From: Bacteroidales bacterium UBA1205
GTDB lineage: Bacteria > Bacteroidota > Bacteroidia > Bacteroidales > WCHB1-69
Direction: 5' to 3'
NCBI GenBank assembly: GCA_002309615.1
Contig: DBXT01000031.1
Coordinates: 1 to 36,056, forward strand
DNA: 36,056 bases
The notes under the pieces are model-generated. The model saw nothing but the letters and a program-made list of their open reading frames with translations, made no database searches and was not told where the DNA came from. Made by a program: the position numbers and the translations under genes. Positions 16,847 to 25,815 of the stretch are shown here, piece after piece (position 1 is the stretch's first letter; each line of letters starts with the position of its first letter).

Positions 16847-18133
16847 ATGCTCATATATAGCCCCAAAAATACCTCCCGCTTGCAATATGTATTGCAATTC
16901 ATATTTGAAGAACAATTAGGTATACCCTATCAAATATGCACGCGACAAGAATATTTTGACCAATACCAAGGTGATAAAATGGCCTACAGCCCTATCCCTT
17001 GCTATTCTATACAAATTATAGCTTGTTCTTTATTGTCGGAACATGGGGTGCAAGAACACGATATACATAAAAAATATATCAACAACACCTTAGTACTCTA
17101 CGGACATGATCATAAAGATTTATTGGGCTTTGACATATTTGCCGCCGTTTTTTATTGCTTAAGTCGCTACGAAGAATACTTGCCCAAAGCAAAAAAAGAC
17201 CGACGGGGACGATGGATACCCTCCGATACCGCTCTACACGACAAAGCATGGGTAGACAGATGGATACTTTTATTGCAACAAATGCTACTGATGCATTTTC
17301 CGCATTTGAAATTCAAAGAAAAAAAATTTGTATTCATCCCCACTTACGATATTGACATAGCTTATTGTTACACCGGAAAAGGTTGCTTGCTTACCTTGGC
17401 GGGCTATATGAAACATTTGTTGAAAGGAAAATGGAACCTGATTCACGACAGGCATTCTACGCTTGCAAAAAAAACGAACGACCCTTATGACACCTTCAAC
17501 TATTTGGAACAGCTCCACACTCAATACCAATTAAAAGCAATATATTTCTTTTTGGTGGCCAAAAAACGCACAACCATAGATAAGAACATCCCTCGAAATT
17601 ATGCTCCGATGCAAAATTTGATAAGTCGCCTGGCTACAAACCAAACCATAGGCTTACATGCTTCTTATCATAGTTTTCAACAAGCTGACATACAACAGGA
17701 AGAAATAGCATGGCTACAACAATTCACGCCACAAAACATCAACAATAGCAGACAGCACTATTTATGTATTGCTATGCCGGGAAGTTACCAACAATTAATA
17801 GCGAATAAAATATGCCGTGATTTTTCTTTGGGCATGGTAGACACTTGGGGATTCAGAGCCTGTACTTGTAACACTTTCTTATTTTATAATATTTATACCG
17901 AACAAATTACTCCATTGCGTTTATATCCGCTTATTGGCATGGAAAACGGCATTAAAGGAGATACGGTTGAGGAAATGTGGCAATATATACTTCCCTATAT
18001 TAACGAAACCATACAATTAAAAGGAACGCTCACCACCTTGTTTCATAATCAATCTTTCGGCATGTATGCTGATAAAGATTTCAACCGGTTGTACGAACTT
18101 TTATTAAAACACATTGCCGATAATCACCGGTAA
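16847..18133 (+). CDS. Polysaccharide-deacetylase-like protein (DUF7033-type N-terminus)
   Basis: 428 residues, 4 bp after the methyltransferase gene, no signal peptide. The N-terminal ~150 residues match the pattern of the Bacteroidota DUF7033 region (early YVLQFIFEEQLGI, then DIFAAVFYCLSRYEEY). A NodB-like barrel follows: FIPTYDIDIAY at about 163-173 is the equivalent of the T(F/Y)DxD metal/acid motif, and GLHASYHS at about 258-265 supplies the H-x3-H-like zinc pair. A late FHNQSFG segment could be the catalytic-base region. It may deacetylate or otherwise process an N-acetylated envelope glycan; this is a family inference. It ends the recA run and is followed by an inverted repeat at 18132-18167. 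Confidence 0.82.
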   Translation: MLIYSPKNTSRLQYVLQFIFEEQLGIPYQICTRQEYFDQYQGDKMAYSPIPCYSIQIIACSLLSEHGVQEHDIHKKYINNTLVLYGHDHKDLLGFDIFAAVFYCLSRYEEYLPKAKKDRRGRWIPSDTALHDKAWVDRWILLLQQMLLMHFPHLKFKEKKFVFIPTYDIDIAYCYTGKGCLLTLAGYMKHLLKGKWNLIHDRHSTLAKKTNDPYDTFNYLEQLHTQYQLKAIYFFLVAKKRTTIDKNIPRNYAPMQNLISRLATNQTIGLHASYHSFQQADIQQEEIAWLQQFTPQNINNSRQHYLCIAMPGSYQQLIANKICRDFSLGMVDTWGFRACTCNTFLFYNIYTEQITPLRLYPLIGMENGIKGDTVEEMWQYILPYINETIQLKGTLTTLFHNQSFGMYADKDFNRLYELLLKHIADNHR

Positions 18134-18167
18134 AAGAAATTTTCCGGCATTACAGACAATTTCTTTT
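18132..18167 (+). terminator. Inverted repeat between convergent genes, possible bidirectional terminator
   Basis: AAAAGAAATT at 18132-18141 is perfectly complementary to AATTTCTTTT at 18158-18167 with a 16-base loop. It sits between the ends of the deacetylase-like gene and the convergent acyl-CoA ligase gene. It offers a T-rich 3' arm in both directions. The stem is AT-rich, so efficiency is uncertain. Confidence 0.5.
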
Positions 18168-18194
18168 GTTCCATTTTATCCGTTAAAAACAAGA

Positions 18195-19934
18195 CTATCC
18201 TTCCGGATGGTTTTCATCTTTTTCCGCTGATGCCTGCGTATTCAAATCCTCTTTTTTTTCTTCTGATTTTTTGGCGTTTTCGGCATATTTGAATCGACGT
18301 ATTTTTTGTGTTGCCGTTTTTTCAAAAGGATCTTTCATGGCTTCCACCTTGTCTATCTTTGAATTTTTACCGACAGCTTTGTTTACAAATTCTTGTACCG
18401 ACTTCTTTAAGGAATCCAATTTTTCAAAGAATTGATCTTCCGTTTCTTGGTTCCAATCCAAAACATTATCATCGAATTTCACCAAAGCAATCAAAGCTCC
18501 ATTCTTCTCCATTACAAGCGATTCGTCCACGCCTTCTATGTCGTTTATCACCATCTCTATTTCTTCGGGATAGATATTCTCGCCTGACGGACCGAGTATG
18601 GTATTGTTGAGTCTGCCTTTAATATAATAATATCCGTCTTTATCCATGGAGGCGATATCTCCTGTTCTAAACCAACCGTCTTCATCCAATACTTTGATGG
18701 TTCTTTCAGGATCTTTGTAATATCCCAGCATGACATTATCACCACGACATACTATTTCACCTTCCCCTGTTTTGGGATCCACGTTATCCAAACGCACTTC
18801 CACTTTATAAGATGCCACACCTATAGAACCCAAGCGTTTACGCTTGGTAACAATAACATTACATACCAAAGGTGCTGTTTCGGTGAGCCCGTAGCCGACG
18901 GCATAAGGAAAATGACATTTGATGAGAAAATCTTCCACTTTGGTGTCTATTTTAGATCCGCCTACACCAAAGAAACGCAATTTACCGCCGAACTTGCTCA
19001 CCAATTGACGACCGATGAACCAATATAATATTTTGGGCATATGTTGATCCATCCAACGTAACAAACGACTTTTCGCTATAGTGGGAACAACGCTATTGTG
19101 GTAAATTTTTTCTATTATCAACGGAACTGCCAACATAATAGTAGGCTTTACCTTATGCATGGCAGGAAGCAAAATAGACGGGGTGGGAGGCTTGGAAAGA
19201 TAATAACAACAAGCTCCCACATACATGGAATACAAACTGGACACACACATTTCATAAGCATGTGCCATGGGTAATATAGAAAGAAATCTATCGCGCTTAA
19301 AACAGGGCTGTGCCTTGAAAGAAGCCACTAAATTGTGACAAATATTACGATGACTCAACATTACTCCTTTGGCTTTTCCCGTTGTTCCTGATGTATAAAT
19401 GATGGTAGCCAAATCATCGGGCTGGGGAGATTTTACCCAACCATTGCACTGAAAATCCTCCTTGCGGCATTTCACAAATTCCAAAGTTTCTATATCCACC
19501 ACCAATGTAAGCTTATCTATACACTCTTGGTTAAGCTTGTACATCAATTTCTTGGAAATGAAAATAACCTTACTCTCAGAATGATTAAGTATATTTGTAA
19601 CTTCATTTTCGGAGCTGTCCGGAAGAATAGGTATAGCCACTCTTCCGAATGCTGTTGCCGCAAAAAAAGCCAAAGTCCAATTGGGCATGTTTTGGGACAA
19701 AATAGCCACTTTATCTCCGGCGCTGATACCGAAACGAGACATTCTGGTGGAAAGCATATCACATTTTTCTTTAAAACTGCTATAGGTATATTTTTGCTCT
19801 CCGTCTACAAATTGAGACATATCTCTATTCCAATATTTGGATGTGGTATATTCTAACACTTTTCGAAGTGTAGTACAATAAGTTTCTCTATATTTATTAC
19901 GAACCCTATAGGGATTTTTGATTTTATCACTCAT
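18195..19934 (-). CDS. Long-chain acyl-CoA synthetase (AMP-binding enzyme)
   Basis: 579 residues. It activates a carboxylic acid with ATP to an acyl-adenylate and then an acyl-CoA. The P-loop-like motif IIYTSGTTGKAKG lies at about 178-190, followed by VMLSHRN. GYGLTETAPLV is the A5-type motif, GWFRTGDIA the A7-type motif, and KGRLNNTILGPSGENIYPEEIE the A8/A10 region with the ligase Lys. The last ~30 residues are a charged K/E tail outside the family core. There is no membrane segment. It follows the acyltransferase gene by 41 bp in the same direction, suggesting the two feed glycerolipid acylation. Preference for long chains is a family inference. Confidence 0.9.
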   Translation of the reverse strand: MSDKIKNPYRVRNKYRETYCTTLRKVLEYTTSKYWNRDMSQFVDGEQKYTYSSFKEKCDMLSTRMSRFGISAGDKVAILSQNMPNWTLAFFAATAFGRVAIPILPDSSENEVTNILNHSESKVIFISKKLMYKLNQECIDKLTLVVDIETLEFVKCRKEDFQCNGWVKSPQPDDLATIIYTSGTTGKAKGVMLSHRNICHNLVASFKAQPCFKRDRFLSILPMAHAYEMCVSSLYSMYVGACCYYLSKPPTPSILLPAMHKVKPTIMLAVPLIIEKIYHNSVVPTIAKSRLLRWMDQHMPKILYWFIGRQLVSKFGGKLRFFGVGGSKIDTKVEDFLIKCHFPYAVGYGLTETAPLVCNVIVTKRKRLGSIGVASYKVEVRLDNVDPKTGEGEIVCRGDNVMLGYYKDPERTIKVLDEDGWFRTGDIASMDKDGYYYIKGRLNNTILGPSGENIYPEEIEMVINDIEGVDESLVMEKNGALIALVKFDDNVLDWNQETEDQFFEKLDSLKKSVQEFVNKAVGKNSKIDKVEAMKDPFEKTATQKIRRFKYAENAKKSEEKKEDLNTQASAEKDENHPEG

Positions 19935-19975
19935 TTTTATTCTCTTTGTTTGTACATAGGAAAATAGATCCTTTT

Positions 19976-20557
19976 TTACATAGGAACATAGCCGTCTTTG
20001 TTACGGCCCTGTAATCCTAAAGTAGCATAATGCTCTTGTATCCGTTTGATATCGGCATTGGCATCATCGGTAAGTTCCCATTCTTGACCGACTGTTATTT
20101 CTTTACGTCCCCAATCATAATAACCGACATACACACGTGCCCCTGTTTGTTTTGCTATCAAATGAAAACCTGTTTTCCACTTTTTTACTGCCTTACGCGT
20201 ACCTTCCGGAGCTATGGCCAGATGAAAAAATTCATTTTCATTAAAAGTATTAATAATGCTTCTTACCGAACTTGCCGCATTGCGACGATCTACCGGTACG
20301 GCCCCGAAAGCCCGCAAAATAGGACCTAACGGCCATACAAAAAACTCTTTTTTTACCATAATATGGGCAAGAACTCCATATTGAGCATAGAATAAATAAC
20401 ATATCGGAAAATCCATAATAGAAGTGTGCGGTACCCCTAACACTATGGCTTTATTGCCTTCCATAGGCCCGCCTACACTTTTCCAACCCAACTTACGGAG
20501 CAACCAACCACAAAATTTTGCCCAATGCTTGTTAACTTTTGTTTTCACTTTTGCCAT
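19976..20557 (-). CDS. PlsC-like acyltransferase (lysophospholipid acyltransferase family)
   Basis: 193 residues. The catalytic H-x4-D motif is present as HTSIMD at about 44-49. A GPILRAFGAVPVDR strand near 78-91 is the glycerol-phosphate-binding region, and APEGTR at about 118-123 is the third acyltransferase block. No N-terminal signal peptide is evident, and the protein is shorter than typical PlsC (about 240 residues). It resembles the small Bacteroidota 1-acyl-glycerol-3-phosphate acyltransferase-like group. The acceptor may be lysophosphatidate or another lipid. It is upstream of the acyl-CoA ligase gene in the same transcription unit. Confidence 0.85.
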   Translation of the reverse strand: MAKVKTKVNKHWAKFCGWLLRKLGWKSVGGPMEGNKAIVLGVPHTSIMDFPICYLFYAQYGVLAHIMVKKEFFVWPLGPILRAFGAVPVDRRNAASSVRSIINTFNENEFFHLAIAPEGTRKAVKKWKTGFHLIAKQTGARVYVGYYDWGRKEITVGQEWELTDDANADIKRIQEHYATLGLQGRNKDGYVPM

Positions 20558-20616
20558 AAGTCAATTGTAATTACAACAATTTTTCTATACTTTTTTACCT
20601 TGTTTTTTAAGAGTTG

Positions 20617-20624
20617 CAAATGTA
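20617..20624 (-). promoter_or_regulatory. -7 promoter element for the acyltransferase-ligase pair
   Basis: The minus strand reads TACATTTG, followed by CA, 60 bp before the acyltransferase ATG. A second match, TACCTTTG at 20730-20723 on the same strand, is 166 bp from the start and could be an alternative promoter. Confidence 0.5.
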
Positions 20625-20741
20625 CCATTTTTTATCAATATAGCTATTTCCTTAGGAAAAAGTTAATTCTTTCGTTTTCTTGAAAACCGCTTATTCTACT
20701 ATTCACTTACCATATCATCGCACAAAGGTACATAAAAACAA

Positions 20742-20758
20742 CCCCGCCTGTGGCGGGT
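20742..20758 (-). terminator. Rho-independent terminator after the DUF4301 gene
   Basis: CCCGCC at 20743-20748 pairs with GGCGGG at 20752-20757 around a 3-base loop. On the minus strand the stem is followed by GTTGTTTTTAT, a T-rich tract. It lies 33 bp past the DUF4301 stop codon and is the most GC-rich hairpin in the intergenic DNA. Confidence 0.75.
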
Positions 20759-20790
20759 TTGTTAAAATAAGTTTCTGATTCAAATATCAC

Positions 20791-22308
20791 TTATCTGCAA
20801 TGTTCCTTCCGCAATAAATCGTTGACGGTTTTAACAGGGGAAAACGTTGATATGGGCGTTGACACAAAAACGGTAAGCCAATTGGACATAGCACCATTCC
20901 ATAACCCCGGATTTTCTATTGCTTTTAGTGTTTTCCCGTTAGAACTCTTGCTGCTGACAAAATATCGTTGATAATCAACAAAATCGGATAATTGAAATTT
21001 TTCTCCTTTATAATTTTTAATGGAACATGCTATATCTACCGGATTAAAATAGGAAGAACTTGATACTATTTCCTGTTGAGCGGTATCATTCAAATCCATT
21101 TCAGAAGTCTCCACTATTTGCAAATTACGCATGCCGTTATTATCTACCGTCCAAAACGGACCGCCACCGGGCTCACCTTCTTGTTTCACCACACCGCACA
21201 CTCTCATAGGTCGGTTCATTAAACGACACAAATATTGAGCCCTTCCCTTTGTGTCCATTTCATAATAATAATGGGGCAACACTACAAAAAAGTTCTTGGA
21301 AAGCATTTCTTCGCAAGTTTGCAATTGGGCGGGCGTTGGATGTGCATTATTGTCCAACATGCGCATTCCCGCAAACACTTCTTGTTGCATATCCATTAAT
21401 AACGATGCCAATACCTTTTTATATTTAATTGTATCGGCTTTATACATATCCATGGTTACATTGTCTATATTCTTGATAAATACAATGTCGGCATCTATAT
21501 CATTCAAATTTTTTATCAAACTGCCATGCCCGCCCGGACGAAATACCAAATTACCTTTTTCATCTCTAAAAGGCTTATTGTCTTCATCAAAAGCCAAGGT
21601 ATCGGTAGAAGGATGCTGGAATGAATAGGTGATATCATAAGTAACATTGAGCATTTGCTCATATTTTTCTTGTTTTTGGCTGATAAAATCCTTGAACAAT
21701 TGCTCATGTTCGGGAGAAATGGTAAAATGCACATGGGCCTTTTTATCTCCGGACACTGCATACAAAGCCGCTTCCACCAAATGCTCTTCGGCAGCGGTAC
21801 GCACTTCTTGGTGAGGATAGGAATGAAATTCCAACAATCCTTTGGGTAAATGGGCATAATTAAGCCCTTCTTTTTCCAAAAGATAGGTGAAAATTATTTT
21901 ATAATTGTCTTGCAGTGCCTGCGTCTCCATATCCAATCCTGCCTTTTGCATACATTGTTGTAAAGATGAATAAAAGGCGAATTTGCTTAAACTATCTATC
22001 ACCGCCTGCACCGATTGGGGAAGCTTTCCTTCATTAAGATACACATATATATCTTTAAACATACGGGTGGCAGCCCCTGAAGCCGGTACAAATTTCACTA
22101 TCTTTTTGTCTCCTGTTTTTTTGACATAACTATTCAAACTTTGCTCTATATATTTATCGTTCACTTCGTACAATCCGTTTCCGGGCTGTATGGGAGCCGA
22201 TAATTTGACTCTTGCACAATCGCACAACACCATACTGCATTGATTGTTAAGCGAAGCCATATCTATTTGATGTGCTTTTATGGCTGCATAATCTTGTTCT
22301 GTAAACAT
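20791..22308 (-). CDS. DUF4301 family protein
   Basis: 505 residues, no signal peptide or membrane segment, probably cytoplasmic. The family pattern is visible in the early FVPASGAATRMFK (about 73-85), a glycine-rich nucleotide-sugar-like loop, in FRPGGHGSLIKNLNDI near the middle, and in VVKQEGEPGGGPFW toward the C-terminus. The SGAATRM-x-K signature and GHGSL segment recall nucleotidyltransferase (UTP-glucose-1-phosphate uridylyltransferase-like) folds, so a sugar-nucleotide activity is plausible but unproven. It lies downstream of a strong terminator at 22333-22363 that separates it from the lipocalin-like gene. No promoter match was found in the 24 bp between that terminator and the start. 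Confidence 0.85.
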   Translation of the reverse strand: MFTEQDYAAIKAHQIDMASLNNQCSMVLCDCARVKLSAPIQPGNGLYEVNDKYIEQSLNSYVKKTGDKKIVKFVPASGAATRMFKDIYVYLNEGKLPQSVQAVIDSLSKFAFYSSLQQCMQKAGLDMETQALQDNYKIIFTYLLEKEGLNYAHLPKGLLEFHSYPHQEVRTAAEEHLVEAALYAVSGDKKAHVHFTISPEHEQLFKDFISQKQEKYEQMLNVTYDITYSFQHPSTDTLAFDEDNKPFRDEKGNLVFRPGGHGSLIKNLNDIDADIVFIKNIDNVTMDMYKADTIKYKKVLASLLMDMQQEVFAGMRMLDNNAHPTPAQLQTCEEMLSKNFFVVLPHYYYEMDTKGRAQYLCRLMNRPMRVCGVVKQEGEPGGGPFWTVDNNGMRNLQIVETSEMDLNDTAQQEIVSSSSYFNPVDIACSIKNYKGEKFQLSDFVDYQRYFVSSKSSNGKTLKAIENPGLWNGAMSNWLTVFVSTPISTFSPVKTVNDLLRKEHCR

Positions 22309-22332
22309 AATACCGACTTTTTAATTTCTATT

Positions 22333-22363
22333 AAAAAAGACAGGTTAATGCCTGTCTTTTTTT
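22333..22363 (-). terminator. Rho-independent terminator after the lipocalin-like gene
   Basis: A 12-bp perfect stem (AAAAAAGACAGG at 22333-22344 with CCTGTCTTTTTT from 22351) encloses the loop TTAATG. Because the arms are A- and T-rich at the base, it can terminate in either direction. Its position, 4 bp after the lipoprotein stop at 22367, assigns it to that gene on the minus strand. Confidence 0.85.
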
Positions 22364-22366
22364 AAC

Positions 22367-22813
22367 CTATAAAGAAGTTTTTTTAGTATAAATTTTCTCG
22401 CCTTTTGGATATCCTTCCAATTCCAAATCTTTACTTTTGAGTATCAATTTATCTCCTTCTATTTTGTATTTAAAATGAACATCACCTACAATTTCGCCGT
22501 CATCGCGTTTTTGATCAGAAAAATACATAGTATTATTCTTGCGGTCAAATGTGCCTACTACAGTCCAACGAGTATATTTACCTTCACTGCGCAACATATA
22601 GTTTTGAGTAAACAACTGCTTGCTTCCGGAATCAAAGGTAAGTATTTCCTTGCATGAATCCACAGCCAAACCTTTAGCTGCTTTTATATCCACTTCCCAA
22701 GAGCCTAAAACAGACATTTTGTCATATTTATTACAACTTGTTGCAATTAATGCTATCAATGCAAAAACTATTGCAAATGATAACATCCCTTTTGATAAAT
22801 TCTTTATTTTCAT
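22367..22813 (-). CDS. Small lipocalin-like lipoprotein
   Basis: 148 residues. The signal peptide ends in a lipobox ATSC, with the lipidated Cys at about 27. The mature domain of ~120 residues starts with LGSWEVDI and continues through alternating strands (ILTFDSGSKQLF, WTVVGTFDRKNNTMYF, VHFKYKIEGDKLIL) to a lysine-rich end. This GxW opening and strand order match lipocalin-like (DUF4488/5004-style) Bacteroidota lipoproteins. The ligand is unknown. It begins 29 bp after hldD with no separate TAnnTTTG match, so it is probably cotranscribed with hldD and ends at the strong terminator. Confidence 0.8.
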   Translation of the reverse strand: MKIKNLSKGMLSFAIVFALIALIATSCNKYDKMSVLGSWEVDIKAAKGLAVDSCKEILTFDSGSKQLFTQNYMLRSEGKYTRWTVVGTFDRKNNTMYFSDQKRDDGEIVGDVHFKYKIEGDKLILKSKDLELEGYPKGEKIYTKKTSL

Positions 22814-22842
22814 ATTATTATAATTTAATTGTTAATATTTCT

Positions 22843-23814
22843 TTAGTAACAGCTATGTTTTAATAAATAATTTTGTACATAATCTTTAACACCCTCCTCC
22901 AACGAAGTAAAAGGTTGCTCGTAACCGGCTTCACGCAATTTTTCTATATTTGCTTGCGTAAAATATTGATATTTATCCCTGATATCCGACGGAGTATCTA
23001 TAAATTCTATATTTTCCTCTTTTCCCATGGCTGCAAAAGTGGCTTTTGCCAAATCCATAAACGAACGAGCCTGCCCTGTTCCTACATTGTACAAACCCGA
23101 TTCCGGTCGGTTTTCCATAAGAAACAATATTACCGATATTACATCTTTTACATAAACAAAATCACGAGATTGTTCCCCGTCTGCAACATCAGGATGATGG
23201 GAACGGAATAAATGCATTTTGCCTTGACTGTTTATTTCATTAAAAGCATGTAACACCACCGATGCCATTCGTTTTTTATGGTATTCATTGGGACCATAGA
23301 CATTAAAAAATTTCAACCCTGCCCAAAAAGGAGGCTCTTCATCTTGATCCAACGCCCATTTGTCAAATTCATTTTTGGATACTCCGTACAAATTAAGCGG
23401 TTTTAATTTTTCCACTATGTGATGGTCGTCGTCAAAACCATGTTCCCCCATACCATAAGTGGCCGCCGAAGAAGCATATATAAGCGGAATGTTATACAAA
23501 CAACAATTTTCCCATACCTGCTGCGTATAACTGAGATTCAACTCATCCAACAACTCCCAGTTTTTCTCGGTAGTATCGGTGCGAGCGCCGAGATGAAGTA
23601 TAAAATCCACCATATCGTGATTGGCTTCCAACCATGAAAAAAATTCTGTACGACTCACCTTTTCGGCATAAGTCTTATGCTCAATATTGCATTTTTTTTC
23701 TATTTTTGAAAAATCATCCACCGCTACCAAATTATGGTAACCTGAGTCATACAACTTTTGCAATAAGCAACTTCCTATAAATCCGGCAGCGCCTGTTACA
23801 ACTATATAGTTCAT
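22843..23814 (-). CDS. hldD: ADP-glyceromanno-heptose 6-epimerase
   Basis: 323 residues, the family length. It converts ADP-D-glycero- to ADP-L-glycero-D-manno-heptose for the LPS inner core. It is a short-chain dehydrogenase/epimerase: the NADP-binding GAAGFIGS lies at 8-15, ILHLGARTDTTE at about 72-83, YASSAATYG at about 113-121 and the catalytic YGVSK (Tyr143, Lys147) at 143-147. FFNVYGPNEYHK and RDFVYVKDV are characteristic of HldD rather than of the threonine dehydrogenase group. The -7 box lies 30 bp upstream. The lipocalin-like gene follows after 29 bp. Confidence 0.94.
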   Translation of the reverse strand: MNYIVVTGAAGFIGSCLLQKLYDSGYHNLVAVDDFSKIEKKCNIEHKTYAEKVSRTEFFSWLEANHDMVDFILHLGARTDTTEKNWELLDELNLSYTQQVWENCCLYNIPLIYASSAATYGMGEHGFDDDHHIVEKLKPLNLYGVSKNEFDKWALDQDEEPPFWAGLKFFNVYGPNEYHKKRMASVVLHAFNEINSQGKMHLFRSHHPDVADGEQSRDFVYVKDVISVILFLMENRPESGLYNVGTGQARSFMDLAKATFAAMGKEENIEFIDTPSDIRDKYQYFTQANIEKLREAGYEQPFTSLEEGVKDYVQNYLLKHSCY

Positions 23815-23843
23815 CTCTATTTTCCTTAATTAAGAATATTTTG

Positions 23844-23851
23844 CAAAAATA
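23844..23851 (-). promoter_or_regulatory. -7 promoter element for hldD
   Basis: The minus strand reads TATTTTTG, followed by CA, 30 bp before the hldD ATG. Confidence 0.6.
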
Positions 23852-23897
23852 CTATTTTTTTTGTTATGAATATACTCTCCCCCTTTTTTTATATAAA

Positions 23898-23920
23898 TTT
23901 GTTCATGCACAGCGAACAAA
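23898..23920 (-). terminator. Probable terminator after holA
   Basis: TTTGTTC (23898-23904) pairs with GAACAAA (23914-23920) around a 9-base loop that itself has a GC/GC pair. It lies 8 bp past the holA stop and ends in a T-containing arm on the minus strand. Confidence 0.55.
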
Positions 23921-23928
23921 AAAAGTGC

Positions 23929-24933
23929 TTATAGGTTCAAAATTTTGACAACCAACTCTTTTAACAATTGCGGACCATCCACCGTGTAACCTCTTCCTCC
24001 CTTAAAATCAATGGAATATTGATTAATCAAATGAATGGCATTACGCATACTGCTAATGGAATATCTGCTGCTGGAATAAAAATTATATTCACTCCAAAAC
24101 ACCCCTGCCGATTTAAGAAAACTATCGCTCTTATCGGGAGAATAGTAACATTTCATTAATACAAAGAAAGCATCGTGAAGTACATTAAAACAACCATACG
24201 ACCATTTGTGCGGATTGTTGACATAATATTCGCAAATAGCATAGGCTTTATCGTTGTTACGTGATATAACAGCCGTTTTAAGTTCAAATATATTAAATTC
24301 TCTGCTTATTCCTATATGCTGTTCTATTAGTTCACGCGTTACCTCTTGCCGTTGTCCTTCCGGTGTTAAAGCACTGATTTTATTCAATTCATTGCTGATA
24401 CGTGTTAAATCTCCTACATTGGCAACCAACAATTGTGCTTCCCTGTCATGAATAATTAAATTTTTTTCATCTGCCATGCGTTTCACATGAGCGGCCATTT
24501 TGTTCTCATACACAACAGGAGAATCGAAAAACAATCCGTTTTCTTGTATTTGTTTACTCAGCGATGTTCTGCCGTTTAACTTTTTCCCCTCCATAAACGA
24601 GAGTACCAATACCGTTTGCTGCTGCGGATTTTTAACATAGGCATCCAATTCTTCTATTTTTTTCAAATTTTGAGCCTCCCTCACTATCACCAACCGCAAA
24701 GGTGCCATCATGGGATATTGACGGGCAGCGGCGGCAATTTCTTGAACGGTGGAATCAAGTCCGTAAAACAGATTAAAATTAAAATCTTGCATTTCAGCAT
24801 CTTCAAAAAAAGTATTTTGTATCAGATGCGTAATTTTATCCACATAATAAGGTTCTTCTCCTTGCAATAAAATTACAGGCTTGTATTTTTTTTGTTTAAT
24901 AAGCTCCAGCAAAACATCGTATTCTACTTTCAT
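23929..24933 (-). CDS. holA: DNA polymerase III subunit delta
   Basis: 334 residues. It is the clamp-loader wrench subunit that opens the beta sliding clamp. The N-terminus contains the LLQGEEPYYVDK segment typical of delta, followed by the degenerate AAA+ domain without Walker A and a helical C-terminal collar domain ending in the KGGRGYTVDGPQ region. The start overlaps the dapA stop by 4 bp (24930-24933), so expression is coupled to dapA. Assignment rests on the overall delta pattern rather than a single catalytic motif. Confidence 0.9.
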   Translation of the reverse strand: MKVEYDVLLELIKQKKYKPVILLQGEEPYYVDKITHLIQNTFFEDAEMQDFNFNLFYGLDSTVQEIAAAARQYPMMAPLRLVIVREAQNLKKIEELDAYVKNPQQQTVLVLSFMEGKKLNGRTSLSKQIQENGLFFDSPVVYENKMAAHVKRMADEKNLIIHDREAQLLVANVGDLTRISNELNKISALTPEGQRQEVTRELIEQHIGISREFNIFELKTAVISRNNDKAYAICEYYVNNPHKWSYGCFNVLHDAFFVLMKCYYSPDKSDSFLKSAGVFWSEYNFYSSSRYSISSMRNAIHLINQYSIDFKGGRGYTVDGPQLLKELVVKILNL

Positions 24934-25805
24934 AGCGCAAGCAAATTTTGTATGTATTGTTCGGTGGCTTCGGATATTTCCACCAAAGGCAAACGCACAT
25001 CTTTATTGATAAGTCCTTTTTGATAAAGCATATATTTTATACCGGAAGGACTTCCGTCCATAAAACAAGCTCTCATCAAATCCAATAATTGGAAATGCAT
25101 GTTTTTAGCTTCGCTAAAGTTACCTTGCAGACCTGCATGCACCATAGAAGAAAATTCCTTAGGGAATGCGTTGGCAATAACGCTTATCACCCCGTCTACC
25201 CCGCATGCCAACAAGGGCAAGGTAAGCATATCGTCTCCCGATATCACCAGAAAATCTTTCGGCTTATTATGCAAAATATGCATAATTTGTAACATATTGC
25301 CTGATGCTTCTTTAATACCGATTACATTGGGAATGGTTTTCGCTATTTCCAAGGTTGTATCTGCGGCTATATTCACACCGGCACGACCAGGCACATTATA
25401 CAATATTATCGGCAAAGAACTATGAGAGGCTATGCATTGGTAATGACCTATCAATCCTTTTTGTTGCGGCTTGTTGTAATAGGGGGCTACCGATAATATG
25501 GCCGAAACTTTGGATAGATCAAAATAATGTATTTGTTCGTTTACTTCCAAGGGGTTATTGGTACCTATACCCACCACTATCGGCACTCTTAATGCCGTAC
25601 ATTCTATGATGGTGTCCAATATCTGCTTGCGTTCTGCAAACGATAAGGTAGGTGTTTCTCCGGTAGTACCCAATGCTACTATATAATCCACACCGCCTTC
25701 TATCACATGGTTTACCATGCGACTGATACCTTCAAAATCTATACTTTTATCATTCTTAAAAGGGGTGACCAATGCCACTCCCGTTCCTTTAAGTATTTTT
25801 TTCAT
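24930..25805 (-). CDS. dapA: 4-hydroxy-tetrahydrodipicolinate synthase
   Basis: 291 residues. It condenses pyruvate with aspartate semialdehyde, the first committed step of diaminopimelate and lysine synthesis. It is a TIM barrel with LVTPFKND near the start, GTTGETPTL at about 46-54, ILYNVPGRAG at about 134-143 (Tyr136 of the proton relay), and the Schiff-base Lys at about 165 in IGIKEASGN. It is preceded by a TPR gene (10-bp gap) and coupled to holA. Its product feeds peptidoglycan. Confidence 0.97.
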   Translation of the reverse strand: MKKILKGTGVALVTPFKNDKSIDFEGISRMVNHVIEGGVDYIVALGTTGETPTLSFAERKQILDTIIECTALRVPIVVGIGTNNPLEVNEQIHYFDLSKVSAILSVAPYYNKPQQKGLIGHYQCIASHSSLPIILYNVPGRAGVNIAADTTLEIAKTIPNVIGIKEASGNMLQIMHILHNKPKDFLVISGDDMLTLPLLACGVDGVISVIANAFPKEFSSMVHAGLQGNFSEAKNMHFQLLDLMRACFMDGSPSGIKYMLYQKGLINKDVRLPLVEISEATEQYIQNLLAL

Positions 25806-25815
25806 TCCGTATCGC

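Noticed and set aside
22843..23814. Threonine dehydrogenase (partner of kbl) as identity of the epimerase
   Set aside because: The NVYGPNEYHK and RDFVYVKD motifs and overall length fit HldD, and the gene is 3 kb from kbl in a separate unit.
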